Positions 21,888 through 29,093 of a stretch of 39,782 bases of DNA are shown piece after piece (position 1 is the stretch's first letter; every line of letters begins with the position of its first letter). The notes beneath the pieces are model-generated. The model was given only the letters and a program-made list of their open reading frames with translations, was not told the origin of the DNA and ran no database searches. Both the position numbers and the translations under genes were made by a program. The stretch lies in NCBI RefSeq assembly GCF_000745425.1, contig NZ_JQJH01000026.1:1-39782 (forward strand). The letters are read 5' to 3'. Source of the DNA: Beijerinckia mobilis. Its GTDB lineage: Bacteria; Pseudomonadota; Alphaproteobacteria; Rhizobiales; Beijerinckiaceae.

Positions 21888-23079
21888 TCCTCCTTTCGAC
21901 CCGGAAGATGCGCTGGCAACTGATCCACCTGGCTTCCGCCGCAAGGACTGGAGCGAATACGATCCAGGCTTCCGCAGCGGTGCTGATGATGGGTATGTGC
22001 CGCCTGGCGAGAAAGACGGGGCATCCCCTCAGCGATTCAAGCTGATCCCTTTCAATGAAATTCAGCCCATAACGACGCCCGGCTATCTCATTAAGGGCGT
22101 TGTCCCGCGTGTCGGGCTGATGATTGTGTGGGGTGAGCCGAAGTGTGGCAAGAGCTTTCTCGTTCTCGATCTCGTGATGCATATCGCCCTGGGCTGGGAA
22201 TATCGCGGCCGCAAGGTCCGGCAAGGGACTGTTGTCTATATGGCTCTTGAAGGTGAAGCTGGTTTCAACAATCGCATCGCCGCCTTTCGGCAGGAGCACC
22301 TTGTCGGTTATTCCGGGCTCGTGCCCTTCTACCTGATTGCGAGCCACATGAGCCTCGTCCCTGATCACGTGGCGCTCATCGCCTCGATCAAGGCCGCATT
22401 GGGCGACGAGGCACCTGCAGCCATCGTCATCGACACGCTGAACCGGTCTATCACCGGTTCTGAAAGCTCTGACGAAGACATGGGAGCGTACATCAAGGCA
22501 GCGGATGTCATTCGCGAGACCTTCAATTGCGCGGTGATCATTGTTCATCATTGCGGGTGGGACAAGACGCGACCGCGTGGGCATTCCTCACTTGGAGGTG
22601 CGATCGAAACTCAGATCAGTGTGAAAAAGGATGAAACGAACACCGTCATCACGGAAGTCGAACTGATGAAAGACGATGAAGCGGGAGCAATTTTTTCCAG
22701 CAGGATGCGGCGCGTCGAGATCGGCGAGAATGAGGAAGGCGATCCAATCACCTCGCTGATCGTCGAGCCAATCGAAGACAATGGAGAACCCGCAAACATC
22801 GTGACCACGACAGCACCGGGGATTCTTCAACGCAATCTGTTGAAACTCTATGACATGCTTGCCAGCGACGTGGAATCGTCACCAGGCTTCGACGGGAAGC
22901 CTGTGCTCAAGGTCTCCGTTGAAGATCTCAGGGACAAGCTCAAGTCTCGCGGATTTCTCGAGGTGAACGAGAAGGGACAGATTACAGCCACGGACAGGAA
23001 AAATCTGACCAGAGCCAAGACGGAACTGATCGAACGGAGAATTCTGGTCGAAGAGGATGGCAAAATATGGAGAATCTGA
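21874..23079 (+). CDS. RepA-type RecA-fold replicative ATPase/helicase (401 aa)
   Basis: AAA_25/RecA-like ATPase. It has Walker A GEPKCGKS (residues 87-94), a beta-strand VVYMALEGE (120-128) and Walker B AAIVIDTLNRS (182-192). The later IVHHCGWDKTRPRGHSSLGG is the conserved RepA-family sensor segment. The C-terminal 90 residues look like a winged-helix domain (KVSVEDLRDKLKSRGFLEVN). It is homologous to hexameric RSF1010 RepA-type helicases and should unwind DNA at the origin. It follows the Toprim gene and precedes an iteron array at 23431. Confidence 0.88.
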   Translation: MARLDPPFDPEDALATDPPGFRRKDWSEYDPGFRSGADDGYVPPGEKDGASPQRFKLIPFNEIQPITTPGYLIKGVVPRVGLMIVWGEPKCGKSFLVLDLVMHIALGWEYRGRKVRQGTVVYMALEGEAGFNNRIAAFRQEHLVGYSGLVPFYLIASHMSLVPDHVALIASIKAALGDEAPAAIVIDTLNRSITGSESSDEDMGAYIKAADVIRETFNCAVIIVHHCGWDKTRPRGHSSLGGAIETQISVKKDETNTVITEVELMKDDEAGAIFSSRMRRVEIGENEEGDPITSLIVEPIEDNGEPANIVTTTAPGILQRNLLKLYDMLASDVESSPGFDGKPVLKVSVEDLRDKLKSRGFLEVNEKGQITATDRKNLTRAKTELIERRILVEEDGKIWRI

Positions 23080-23333
23080 TGTCGCGATACCACGCCGGCC
23101 TTAGATGCAATGTGATCGCAATCCATTATGATTTCACATCCAAAACGGGCACGCTCTCCATGTCGGAAGACAATTGTTGCGACATGAGGGCTTGCATCAC
23201 ACTCTTTCAGAAAATCGACGATGCCGTTCAGCGCATTGTTACAATTTCTGGAAATATCCAGGGCACGATCTATGTGAGGAAAGGCACTGACTGGCGGGTA
23301 TTCCAGCCCATGAACCGATTTGCGTCAGTGTGA
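23079..23333 (+). CDS. Small unknown protein ending the replication operon (84 aa)
   Basis: ATG at 23079 overlaps the RepA stop by one base (TGATG). An upstream in-frame ATG at 23067 lies inside repA. The product has several Cys (RCNVIA, NCCDMRACIT) and a beta-rich C-terminus (VTISGNIQGTIYVRKGTDWR). No family recognised. A clear terminator follows 26 bases downstream, so this is the last gene of the operon. Confidence 0.65.
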   Translation: MSRYHAGLRCNVIAIHYDFTSKTGTLSMSEDNCCDMRACITLFQKIDDAVQRIVTISGNIQGTIYVRKGTDWRVFQPMNRFASV

Positions 23334-23358
23334 ATATCAGCAGGGAAAGAAACGAAAG

Positions 23359-23380
23359 CCGGCCAAGTGCCGGTTTTTTT
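23359..23380 (+). terminator. Rho-independent terminator of the element B replication operon
   Basis: Stem CCGGC (23359-23363) and GCCGG (23369-23373) with loop CAAGT, followed directly by seven T (23374-23380). It lies just after the last gene of the operon. Confidence 0.85.
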
Positions 23381-23430
23381 GTTGCCTGACCTCATAGTAT
23401 AGATTTACGTGGCATTTGCGTGGCAAAGTA

Positions 23431-23630
23431 TGCCGCGCAGAAAGTTAAAGCATGCCGCGCAATGCCGCGCAATAGTGCCGCGCAACTATACGTTTTATCG
23501 GTTCTGCAGCATAAAATATTTGTAGCTGGAAACTAAAGTAAAACTGCGCGGCATACTGTGCGGCAACTTTGCCGCGCGCCATTCCCTCAGTTGCGCGGCA
23601 CATCCCCCCCTTTAGGGGGGATGCCGCGCT
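23431..23630. repeat. TGCCGCGCA iteron array, candidate origin of element B
   Basis: Direct copies of TGCCGCGCA at 23431-23439, 23453-23461, 23463-23471 and 23476-23484. Inverted copies (TGCGCGGCA) at 23545-23553 and 23592-23600. One-mismatch copies at 23557-23565, 23570-23578 and 23622-23630. An inverted pair recurs at 23823-23840. The central 60 bases (23485-23544) are AT-rich. The array follows the RepA/Toprim operon and its terminator, as expected for an iteron origin recognised by the element's replication proteins. That function is inference. Confidence 0.65.
23602..23622. repeat. G/C-run hairpin within the iteron array
   Basis: ATCCCCCC (23602-23609) pairs with GGGGGGAT (23615-23622), leaving a loop of CTTTA. 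This very stable small hairpin lies between two iterons and could be a single-strand initiation structure or a terminator. Confidence 0.6.
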
Positions 23631-23639
23631 GCGGATGGT

Positions 23640-24240
23640 CGGTTTTACTTGCGTTGGAACGCTGGCCGGATGGGATCAACCGGCAGGAAGGGAGATGGTT
23701 GATCCCATGCCGGCATGAGGGAGCGAGAAGGCCGGAGCGTGGCGTGAGCGGGCCGGAGGAACGTGGATCGAGTGGCTGGCGGAGCAGAGCAAGCTGTTCC
23801 CTGCCGGTGGCCCGGATCGAGGTGCGCGGCATGCCACGCACTTTGCCTCACAGTGATCCCATGCCGATCGAGCGCGGGGCGACGTAGGGCCAGAGTGCCA
23901 GAGCTAGGCAACGAAGCCTGCCGCCAGGATCGCGGCACAAAAAACCCGCCGGGCGAACGCGCGACGCGACGGCTGTCCTGCCCCTGCCACCGGCCCGTGG
24001 CACTTATGCTGGCCCTCGCTGCTGGTCACTTTCAGGCATTCTGCGGGTCCTTCCAACGCATTTTTCATGCCATGCGGCCGCCGCAGCCCGAAAAAACGGT
24101 AGCGAGCGAGCCCCGGTTTAGGGTTTACGCCGCTTGAATCCCATCTGGCGAAGGGTGTTGACCAGTTAACCCGGTGCCTGTTGATGCGGTTAACCCATGG
24201 CGCGATTGCCTCATGGAGGATCACGAAAGGCATTTCCAGA
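23640..24240. other. 600-bp non-coding stretch between iterons and higBA
   Basis: No supportable gene; open frames here lack ribosome-binding sites and protein-like composition. It contains a long imperfect inverted repeat (23667-23711), a further inverted iteron pair (23823-23840) and two GTTAACCC motifs (24165-24172 and 24188-24195). Confidence 0.55.
23667..23711. repeat. Long imperfect inverted repeat
   Basis: TGGGATCAACC (23671-23681) pairs with GGTTGATCCCA (23697-23707). The stem extends through GCCGG on both sides with one bulged base. The loop is 15 bases. It lies 40 bases after the iteron array. Confidence 0.7.
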
Positions 24241-24278
24241 ATATGGAACATGGCGCTTGTTCCCATATATGGAACATG
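24241..24278. promoter_or_regulatory. Operator region of the higBA operon
   Basis: ATATGGAACATG occurs twice as a direct repeat (24241-24252, 24267-24278). TGTTCC (24258-24263) and GGAACA (24271-24276) form an inverted repeat around CATATAT. It lies 13-50 bases before the toxin start. Type II antitoxins usually bind such palindromes to repress their own operon, so HigA is the likely binder. Confidence 0.7.
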
Positions 24279-24290
24279 CTAGGTTGCCTC

Positions 24291-24593
24291 ATGCGCATCA
24301 TCGCCATCAATACGCTCACGGCCTATGCGGAGCAGCATCCTGAGACGGCCATGGCGCTGGCACATTGGCGGCAGGTGGCGCGGCGTTCGGCCTGGAAAAG
24401 CCCGATGGAGGTCATCGCCTCTTTCGGGAAGGCCAAGGTCATTAGTGAGGACCGTATCCGGTTCGAGGTTGCCGGCGGTAATTATCGCCTGATCGTCGCA
24501 TTCGATTTTTTGCGCCAGATTGCATTCATCAAATTCATCGGTACCCATGCGGAATATGATGCGATCGACGCAAAGACTGTCAGCAAGTTTTGA
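24291..24593 (+). CDS. higB: HigB-type mRNA interferase toxin
   Basis: 100 aa from the ATG at 24291. MRIIAINTLTAYAEQHPETA followed by AHWRQVARRSAWKSPMEV, YRLIVAFDF and FIKFIGTHAEYDAID matches the HigB_toxin family, ribosome-associated RNases that cut mRNA. The terminal AEYDAID segment is highly characteristic. The toxin precedes the antitoxin, as is typical of hig loci. A 12-base gap separates it from higA. The frame is open upstream, but the homology begins here. Confidence 0.9.
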   Translation: MRIIAINTLTAYAEQHPETAMALAHWRQVARRSAWKSPMEVIASFGKAKVISEDRIRFEVAGGNYRLIVAFDFLRQIAFIKFIGTHAEYDAIDAKTVSKF

Positions 24594-24605
24594 AAGGATG
24601 GGATT

Positions 24606-24974
24606 ATGGAAATCCACCCAATCCGTACTCCTGAAGATCATGCCGCTGCAGTTGCAGAGGTCGAAAGACTATGGGGCGCGCGTGAAGGCACGCCGGAAGG
24701 CGACAGGCTGGAGGTTCTCGCGATCCTTATTGATGCCTATGAGAGCGCGCATTTCCCCATGGCGGAACTTGACCCGATCGAGACGATCAAGGCTCACATG
24801 GATATGGCAGGTCATAGCCAGGCGGAACTGGCTGCACTGATCGGATCGCGGTCCCGGGCGTCGGAAATCATGAATCGCAAGCGCGCCCTCAACCTCCAGC
24901 AGGTGCAGAAGATTGTCGAGGCGTGGCATATTCCCGCCGAACTTCTCATTCAGCCTTACAGGCTTGCCGCATAG
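24606..24974 (+). CDS. higA: HigA-type XRE antitoxin
   Basis: 122 aa. The N-terminal region EIHPIRTPEDHAAAVAEVER binds toxin in this family. The C-terminal HTH, HMDMAGHSQAELAALIGSRS followed by RASEIMNRKRALNLQQVQKI, is the XRE DNA-binding domain. It neutralises HigB and represses the operon. AAAGGATGGGATTATG gives a good ribosome-binding site. As part of a mobile element the pair likely helps stabilise element B, as is usual for such loci. Confidence 0.9.
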   Translation: MEIHPIRTPEDHAAAVAEVERLWGAREGTPEGDRLEVLAILIDAYESAHFPMAELDPIETIKAHMDMAGHSQAELAALIGSRSRASEIMNRKRALNLQQVQKIVEAWHIPAELLIQPYRLAA

Positions 24975-24981
24975 CCTTCTA

Positions 24982-25028
24982 CTGCCGCCGTGCACCGTGC
25001 CGGCATGAGGTGCCGGAGCGGCAGATTT
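24982..25028. terminator. Possible terminator between convergent genes
   Basis: An outer stem CTGCCGC (24982-24988) / GCGGCAG (25018-25024) encloses an inner stem CCGGCA (25000-25005) / TGCCGG (25011-25016). ATTTTC follows. The hairpin sits between higA on the plus strand and the leftward 91-aa gene. Confidence 0.5.
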
Positions 25029-25116
25029 TCGATCGGCATGCCAAGCGGTCTTCCTCTCGCGCTGGGTAATACGCCGCCGGCACAGTAAAGCAGCGCGAGG
25101 CTCGACCTGCCGGAAT

Positions 25117-25392
25117 TCAGACTCCTTCGACCGAGAAGTCACCGGTTCCGGCCGCGTAATATGTCAGGTCACCCTGCGGGATTGGGTTCGGCCATGAATA
25201 GGTCTGGTCCGCCGGGATCCTGAACCCGTAGGCTGGGCCCGCAACCATATCCGTGGGCTCATCGACGCCGACAATGCGCAGGTCGCCGCTCGTATTGTTC
25301 TGGACGGTCAGCACCACGCGCTGAATGCGGTCCGGCTTCGCAATCACGCCGGACGCGCCGGCAGTCTGAACGGTTATTGAATGGTTCGCCAT
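25117..25392 (-). CDS. Small beta-rich phage-type protein (91 aa)
   Basis: ANHSITVQTAGASGVIAKPD with RVVLTVQNNTSGDLRIVGVD and YSWPNPIPQGDLTYYAAGTG looks like a compact beta-sandwich of the kind found in virion-associated or decoration proteins. No family is recognised for certain. It follows the Nu1-like gene by 19 bases on the minus strand, so the two are probably co-transcribed. Confidence 0.65.
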   Translation of the reverse strand: MANHSITVQTAGASGVIAKPDRIQRVVLTVQNNTSGDLRIVGVDEPTDMVAGPAYGFRIPADQTYSWPNPIPQGDLTYYAAGTGDFSVEGV

Positions 25393-25411
25393 GGTTTCCT
25401 TTCCTGCCGGC

Positions 25412-26008
25412 TCATGATTCCTGTGCGGCCGGGTCGTGTTGCTTCAAGCCAATGAGCTTGCGGGTGATCGTCTCCCGCATTTCCCGCGCGATCTCCCGCA
25501 GCACACGCCGCGCGCCATTGTCGCCCTCCGCCACCACAGCAGACGAAACCCGCTCAGCCATGGACGGAAGGCCTTCGATCACGCTCACGATGGCAGTTCC
25601 GCAATCTTCCGTTGCCGCCACAACGTCGCTCTTCTCCAACAAATCTCCACGCCGGCGATCGCGCTCCATCTCGGCCATATCAGCCTGATATTTCTTGTGT
25701 CGAGCCTGCTCCTTCGCAAGGATTGGATCGGCTTTGTCGTCGTCGCTGCCAGCATCGTCGAGGCCGAGCGGCGTATGGCCCGGCGTCGCCTTCGCTCCAT
25801 TGCTGGCGCGCACGGAATCGATTGCGACGCGGGCCGCATGCCCGTAAGCGCCAAGCTCGACCAGCTTCGTGCCGCCATCGCCACGCCGCGACTTGATTAA
25901 ACCCTGATCTTCGAGACGCCGTACACGTTTTGAAACCGCCTGGATCGACACCCCAAGATGAGTGGCAAGTTCAGTCAAACTCAACCAGTTTTCATTTATC
26001 CCAGACAT
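25412..26008 (-). CDS. Nu1-like terminase small subunit / winged-helix regulator
   Basis: 198 aa from the ATG at 26008; an upstream in-frame ATG at 26047 is possible but lies in the operator-like repeats. The N-terminus LSLTELATHLGVSIQAVSKR is a winged helix-turn-helix. The middle KEQARHKKYQADMAEMERDR followed by RRGDLLEKSDVV is the typical linker pattern of Nu1-type small terminases (A.....A.....RRGELV....V). Small terminases choose which DNA is packaged; a satellite with its own version can divert packaging to itself. There is no large terminase in the window. It could instead be only a regulator. Confidence 0.7.
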   Translation of the reverse strand: MSGINENWLSLTELATHLGVSIQAVSKRVRRLEDQGLIKSRRGDGGTKLVELGAYGHAARVAIDSVRASNGAKATPGHTPLGLDDAGSDDDKADPILAKEQARHKKYQADMAEMERDRRRGDLLEKSDVVAATEDCGTAIVSVIEGLPSMAERVSSAVVAEGDNGARRVLREIAREMRETITRKLIGLKQHDPAAQES

Positions 26009-26026
26009 TCTTGCCTCTGAATTGTT

Positions 26027-26102
26027 CGGACATATACGGACAAACATGAACGCGAACGGACACTCGCAGCCATTATAATACTTTTATTTTCAATGTATTA
26101 TA
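26027..26102. promoter_or_regulatory. Divergent promoter with phased CGGACA repeats
   Basis: CGGACA occurs at 26027, 26037 and 26057, that is on one helical face at 10- and 20-base steps. TATAATAC (26074-26081) and its inverted copy GTATTATA (26095-26102) give back-to-back TATAAT boxes. The region lies between the leftward Nu1-like gene and the rightward coiled-coil gene, so a shared regulator could control both. Confidence 0.55.
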
Positions 26103-26155
26103 GACACATTCAGGGTTGAATGATACATTGCCGTCGCTTTTTGAGTGAGGGCGAC

Positions 26156-27010
26156 ATGCTGGGTTTTGGTGGCAAGAACAAACAGGATCGCGCGGATCTA
26201 AGTGCCGCGATTGATAGCGTGCATGAGTGCGGCAAGACGGCAGAGGCGGCCCACGCCGCGCTGGCCAAGGCACGCAAGATGGAAACCGCGCTCGCCGAAA
26301 GGATCGAGGCGGCCCGCGCCGATGATGCTGCCGTGGCGCGCAGTCTTGCGGCAGCCTTCACCGGCGACGGAGACGGGCCGGATATGGCCGGCCTCGCCCG
26401 GGCGACGGCACCGCTCGAAACCCAGGCCGAACAGTTGCGTTCCGCCATTGCGGTTCTCGAAGGCGACCTGGCCCAGGCGGAAACTGGGCTTGCCGAGGCT
26501 GTTGAAGCACGCAAGATCGCTGTCGGAAACGCCATCCATGAATTCACGGCCGCGCAATTCGCCGGCCTGCAGGACGCGATTGCCAAGGCAACAGATCATG
26601 CAGCAATCGTCATTGCCGGAAATGGCTATGCACGGATCACGGAGATCAGCAATTTCATTGAGGGCCATAAGCTGAAGGGCGATCGCAAGGCCGTCAATCA
26701 GGCCCGTGCGACCATCGACGCCTGGCGTGATGCTCTCGCCACCGATCCTTCAGCAATGCCGGACTCAGCCGCAGGCCGGGCTTTGTTCGAGCAGCGTGAA
26801 GCCGAGGCCGTGCTTGAGAAACAGGAAGCTGCCCGGGAGGAAGAAGAATACCGTCAGGCGATGACAGCCGAGCGGCGTGAGCGGATCGAGAAGGATCGTC
26901 GCGACGCATACATTCGTGATTTCGAATACCAATGGAACCGCACACCGACTAATCGGGAAATCAATAATATGATGGAAGCGAATGGGGAACGTATTCCTCC
27001 CGCTAATTAG
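26156..27010 (+). CDS. Coiled-coil protein of element B (284 aa, unknown)
   Basis: ATG at 26156 follows GAGTGAGGGCGAC. Residues about 10-145 are Ala/Glu-rich coiled coil (ALAKARKMETALAERIEAAR, later IAVLEGDLAQAETGLAEAVE). A globular helical middle follows (to about 215), then a highly charged helix (EKQEAAREEEEYRQAMTAER). No family is assigned. The shape resembles phage scaffolding or tail-assembly chaperones, and its neighbours are head-type genes. The function is a guess from composition and place. Confidence 0.65.
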   Translation: MLGFGGKNKQDRADLSAAIDSVHECGKTAEAAHAALAKARKMETALAERIEAARADDAAVARSLAAAFTGDGDGPDMAGLARATAPLETQAEQLRSAIAVLEGDLAQAETGLAEAVEARKIAVGNAIHEFTAAQFAGLQDAIAKATDHAAIVIAGNGYARITEISNFIEGHKLKGDRKAVNQARATIDAWRDALATDPSAMPDSAAGRALFEQREAEAVLEKQEAAREEEEYRQAMTAERRERIEKDRRDAYIRDFEYQWNRTPTNREINNMMEANGERIPPAN

Positions 27011-27053
27011 GTTTCTCTGTAAATCAGCCCGGGTCGGATGAGAAAGGAACCCG

Positions 27054-27209
27054 ATGCCGCTTCCTGTCTTCCAATTTCAGGAACATAGCGCGATGGCGCA
27101 GCAGATGAATGCGGCCAAGCAGGTCACTGCCTCCGGCGTGCTTCGGGCGAACACCGGAGTTTCGATGATGGAAGCTGCGCCGAACCGTGGAGGCGCGACG
27201 CCGCGATGA
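27054..27209 (+). CDS. Small unknown protein before the S49 peptidase (51 aa)
   Basis: ATG at 27054 has AGAAAGGAAC upstream, a good ribosome-binding site. The product MPLPVFQFQEHSAMAQQMNA ends in a Gly/Arg-rich tail and its stop overlaps the peptidase start as ATGA. No family is recognised. In lambda-like phages the portal gene occupies this place, but this protein is far too short to be a portal. Confidence 0.6.
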   Translation: MPLPVFQFQEHSAMAQQMNAAKQVTASGVLRANTGVSMMEAAPNRGGATPR

Positions 27210-28396
27210 CGACCAATCCCAGCAACACACCCTCCCTTCTTGCCGGCAGAGAAACCGTTCTGGCGTTACCGCTCCGAGCCGAACGAGTGATCGAGGATAT
27301 CCTCGCGGCGGGGCGGGAGGCATTTGACCGGGCGCGCGGCACCGCTGGATCCTCGATCGGCTATCGTGTCGAGAACGGCACGGCCCTCATTCCCGTCATG
27401 GGCTCGCTGGTCTCACAGGGTATTTTCCCGGCTGGGCGGTATGGCGTCACCTCCTATGAGACACTCAGGAGCGACTTGCGTGCGGCAGCCGTTGATCCTG
27501 CCGTCTCTCGCATCGCGCTGATGATCGACAGCCCTGGCGGCGCGGTCTCTGGCGTGGATGCCACGGCGGCGGCGATCCGCGCAGCGCGGCAGGCCAAACC
27601 GGTGGTAGCCTATGTGCAGGGCGTCGGCGCCAGCGCAGCCTATTGGCTGGCCTCGCAGGCCGACGAGATCGTGGCGACGCCGCTGGCCGAGGTCGGTTCA
27701 ATCGGCGTGGTCATGGCTCACGTCGATGTTTCCAGGGCTATTGAAAAGGCCGGCATGAAGATCACGATGCTTTATTCCGGGACGCGGAAGGTCGACGGCA
27801 ATCCCTACCAGTCCCTGCCTGATGATGTCAGGGACAGAATGACGAAGGAGCTTGATGCCTTGCGGGCTGTCTTTGCGCGTGAGGTTGCCCAGGGTCGCGG
27901 GATCGATGTCGGCGCCGTTCTGGCGACAGAGGCACGAACATACATTGGCGGTGACGCGCTGAAGAAGGGCCTCGTCGACCGGATTGGTTACCTCGACAAG
28001 GATATGCAGGACAAGGTTCCTGCGAAGAGGAGGCCAAACAGGATGAATCTGGCTAGCATCGATCGGGAGCGCGAAGACGACTACAAGCGTGGCTATGCGC
28101 AAGGACTTCGGGAAGGAGTAATTGGTGAGCGTGCACGCATTAAGGCTATTGTATGCAGTGACGCGGCTGACGGCCGTAAGAGCCTCGCCTGGTATTATGC
28201 CTTTGAGACCTCCATGGCGGCGGATGCCGTCCTTGCCATTCTGAACCATGCGCCCAGGGAGGCCGCTGCACCACAGCGCCGCCAGCTTCTCGGTGTCGGG
28301 GCGGTGGGATCCGCCGATACCTGTTCACCATGGGCCGATATCGTCGATGAAGAGAACCGCCGTCTGGCGAAGAGCAATCCGAAGGCGAGGATCTGA
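27206..28396 (+). CDS. S49-family phage head peptidase (lambda gpC-like)
   Basis: 396-aa SppA/ClpP-fold serine peptidase. SRIALMIDSPGGAVSGVDAT is the oxyanion/SPGG segment, GVGASAAYWLASQADEIVAT holds the nucleophile S143, GSIGVVMAHVD is the conserved dimer strand, and SGTRKVDGNP holds the general base K195, spaced as in the family. Such proteins process prohead scaffold and portal. The C-terminal 130 residues (KRGYAQGLREGVIGERARIK) resemble the linker to the scaffold region of gpC/Nu3-type fusions. No portal or capsid gene is adjacent, which is unusual. Confidence 0.88.
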   Translation: MTTNPSNTPSLLAGRETVLALPLRAERVIEDILAAGREAFDRARGTAGSSIGYRVENGTALIPVMGSLVSQGIFPAGRYGVTSYETLRSDLRAAAVDPAVSRIALMIDSPGGAVSGVDATAAAIRAARQAKPVVAYVQGVGASAAYWLASQADEIVATPLAEVGSIGVVMAHVDVSRAIEKAGMKITMLYSGTRKVDGNPYQSLPDDVRDRMTKELDALRAVFAREVAQGRGIDVGAVLATEARTYIGGDALKKGLVDRIGYLDKDMQDKVPAKRRPNRMNLASIDREREDDYKRGYAQGLREGVIGERARIKAIVCSDAADGRKSLAWYYAFETSMAADAVLAILNHAPREAAAPQRRQLLGVGAVGSADTCSPWADIVDEENRRLAKSNPKARI

Positions 28397-28466
28397 GCAG
28401 GTTGGAAGGGGTCATGATGACCATACCCTCGGCTGGCGGGTTTATCACGGCTGCAGATGATCGAGG

Positions 28467-28955
28467 ATGCAGGTGAAGGATATCGACGACTCTGCCATCA
28501 ACTTCCTTGAGGGGACAGGTTTTGAAGAACGTATCCCGGAACGCTGGACGCCGGATCATGTTGGCGCTCGGATCGTGGATGCGATCCGGATCGAGCGATG
28601 CCTGCCGCCGGTGCGCGGGCCCAAGCCGCCAGGCAATCATTGGCGTGAGGTAGTCAATGGCGGGATCGACCAGACCGATTTCGCGGACGTTCCCTGGAAT
28701 CGGCCAAGGTCAGCCTCGGCCGCCGAAATCCGGCAGATGGAAACCGCTTTCGGCTGGCTGATGCTGCTGCGCCACCACGATGCCGGTCTTGCCGTCGTCA
28801 CGATCAATTGGGCCTTTACCGTGGTCAGCGGGCGAACAGTCCGGGATCTTTGTCAGCGGAAGGGCTGGGCGTTCGGCACCTTCTATCGCAAGCGGAACAT
28901 CGCCCTGAAATTCGTTGCTGATCATCTCAATGCAACAGCGGTCCCGGTGTTTTAG
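28467..28955 (+). CDS. DUF6362-like phage protein (162 aa)
   Basis: The N-terminal part (TPDHVGARIVDAIRIERCLP) and the central PRSASAAEIRQMETAFGWLM fit the DUF6362 pattern: a helix, then P-P/R-S-A..I..ME.A.GWL, then an HTH-like C-terminus. Here the last is RTVRDLCQRKGWAFGTFYRK followed by RNIALKFVADHLN. These proteins are small putative DNA-binding proteins in alphaproteobacterial phages. It ends the rightward block of element B. The family assignment is from memory. Confidence 0.65.
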   Translation: MQVKDIDDSAINFLEGTGFEERIPERWTPDHVGARIVDAIRIERCLPPVRGPKPPGNHWREVVNGGIDQTDFADVPWNRPRSASAAEIRQMETAFGWLMLLRHHDAGLAVVTINWAFTVVSGRTVRDLCQRKGWAFGTFYRKRNIALKFVADHLNATAVPVF

Positions 28956-29093
28956 CAGAAACGGACCCCCTAATTTTCTTTAAATTGCGTGCAATCTGGG
29001 ACCGCGCGTCCAATGCGATGGAACTTTTTCTAGATCTGCCTCTCGACGATGGGTTACTGGATTGACGTTTCGTCCAATCGTGAGGGTTGCGGC
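28956..29093. promoter_or_regulatory. Upstream region of the NACHT gene
   Basis: 138 bases with an AT-rich block (28970-28990) and a small palindrome ATTGC-GT-GCAAT (28984-28995). A second short inverted pair, GGAC (28999-29002) and GTCC (29008-29011), follows. A promoter for the NACHT gene probably lies here, but no clear -35/-10 pair is identified. Confidence 0.4.

Noticed and set aside
23431-23630. CRISPR array
   Set aside because: The repeated units are only 9 bases, occur in both orientations and are irregularly spaced; no cas genes are present.
23558-23887. A 109-codon plus-strand frame over the iterons
   Set aside because: It translates the iterons and inverted repeats, has no ribosome-binding site and no family resemblance.
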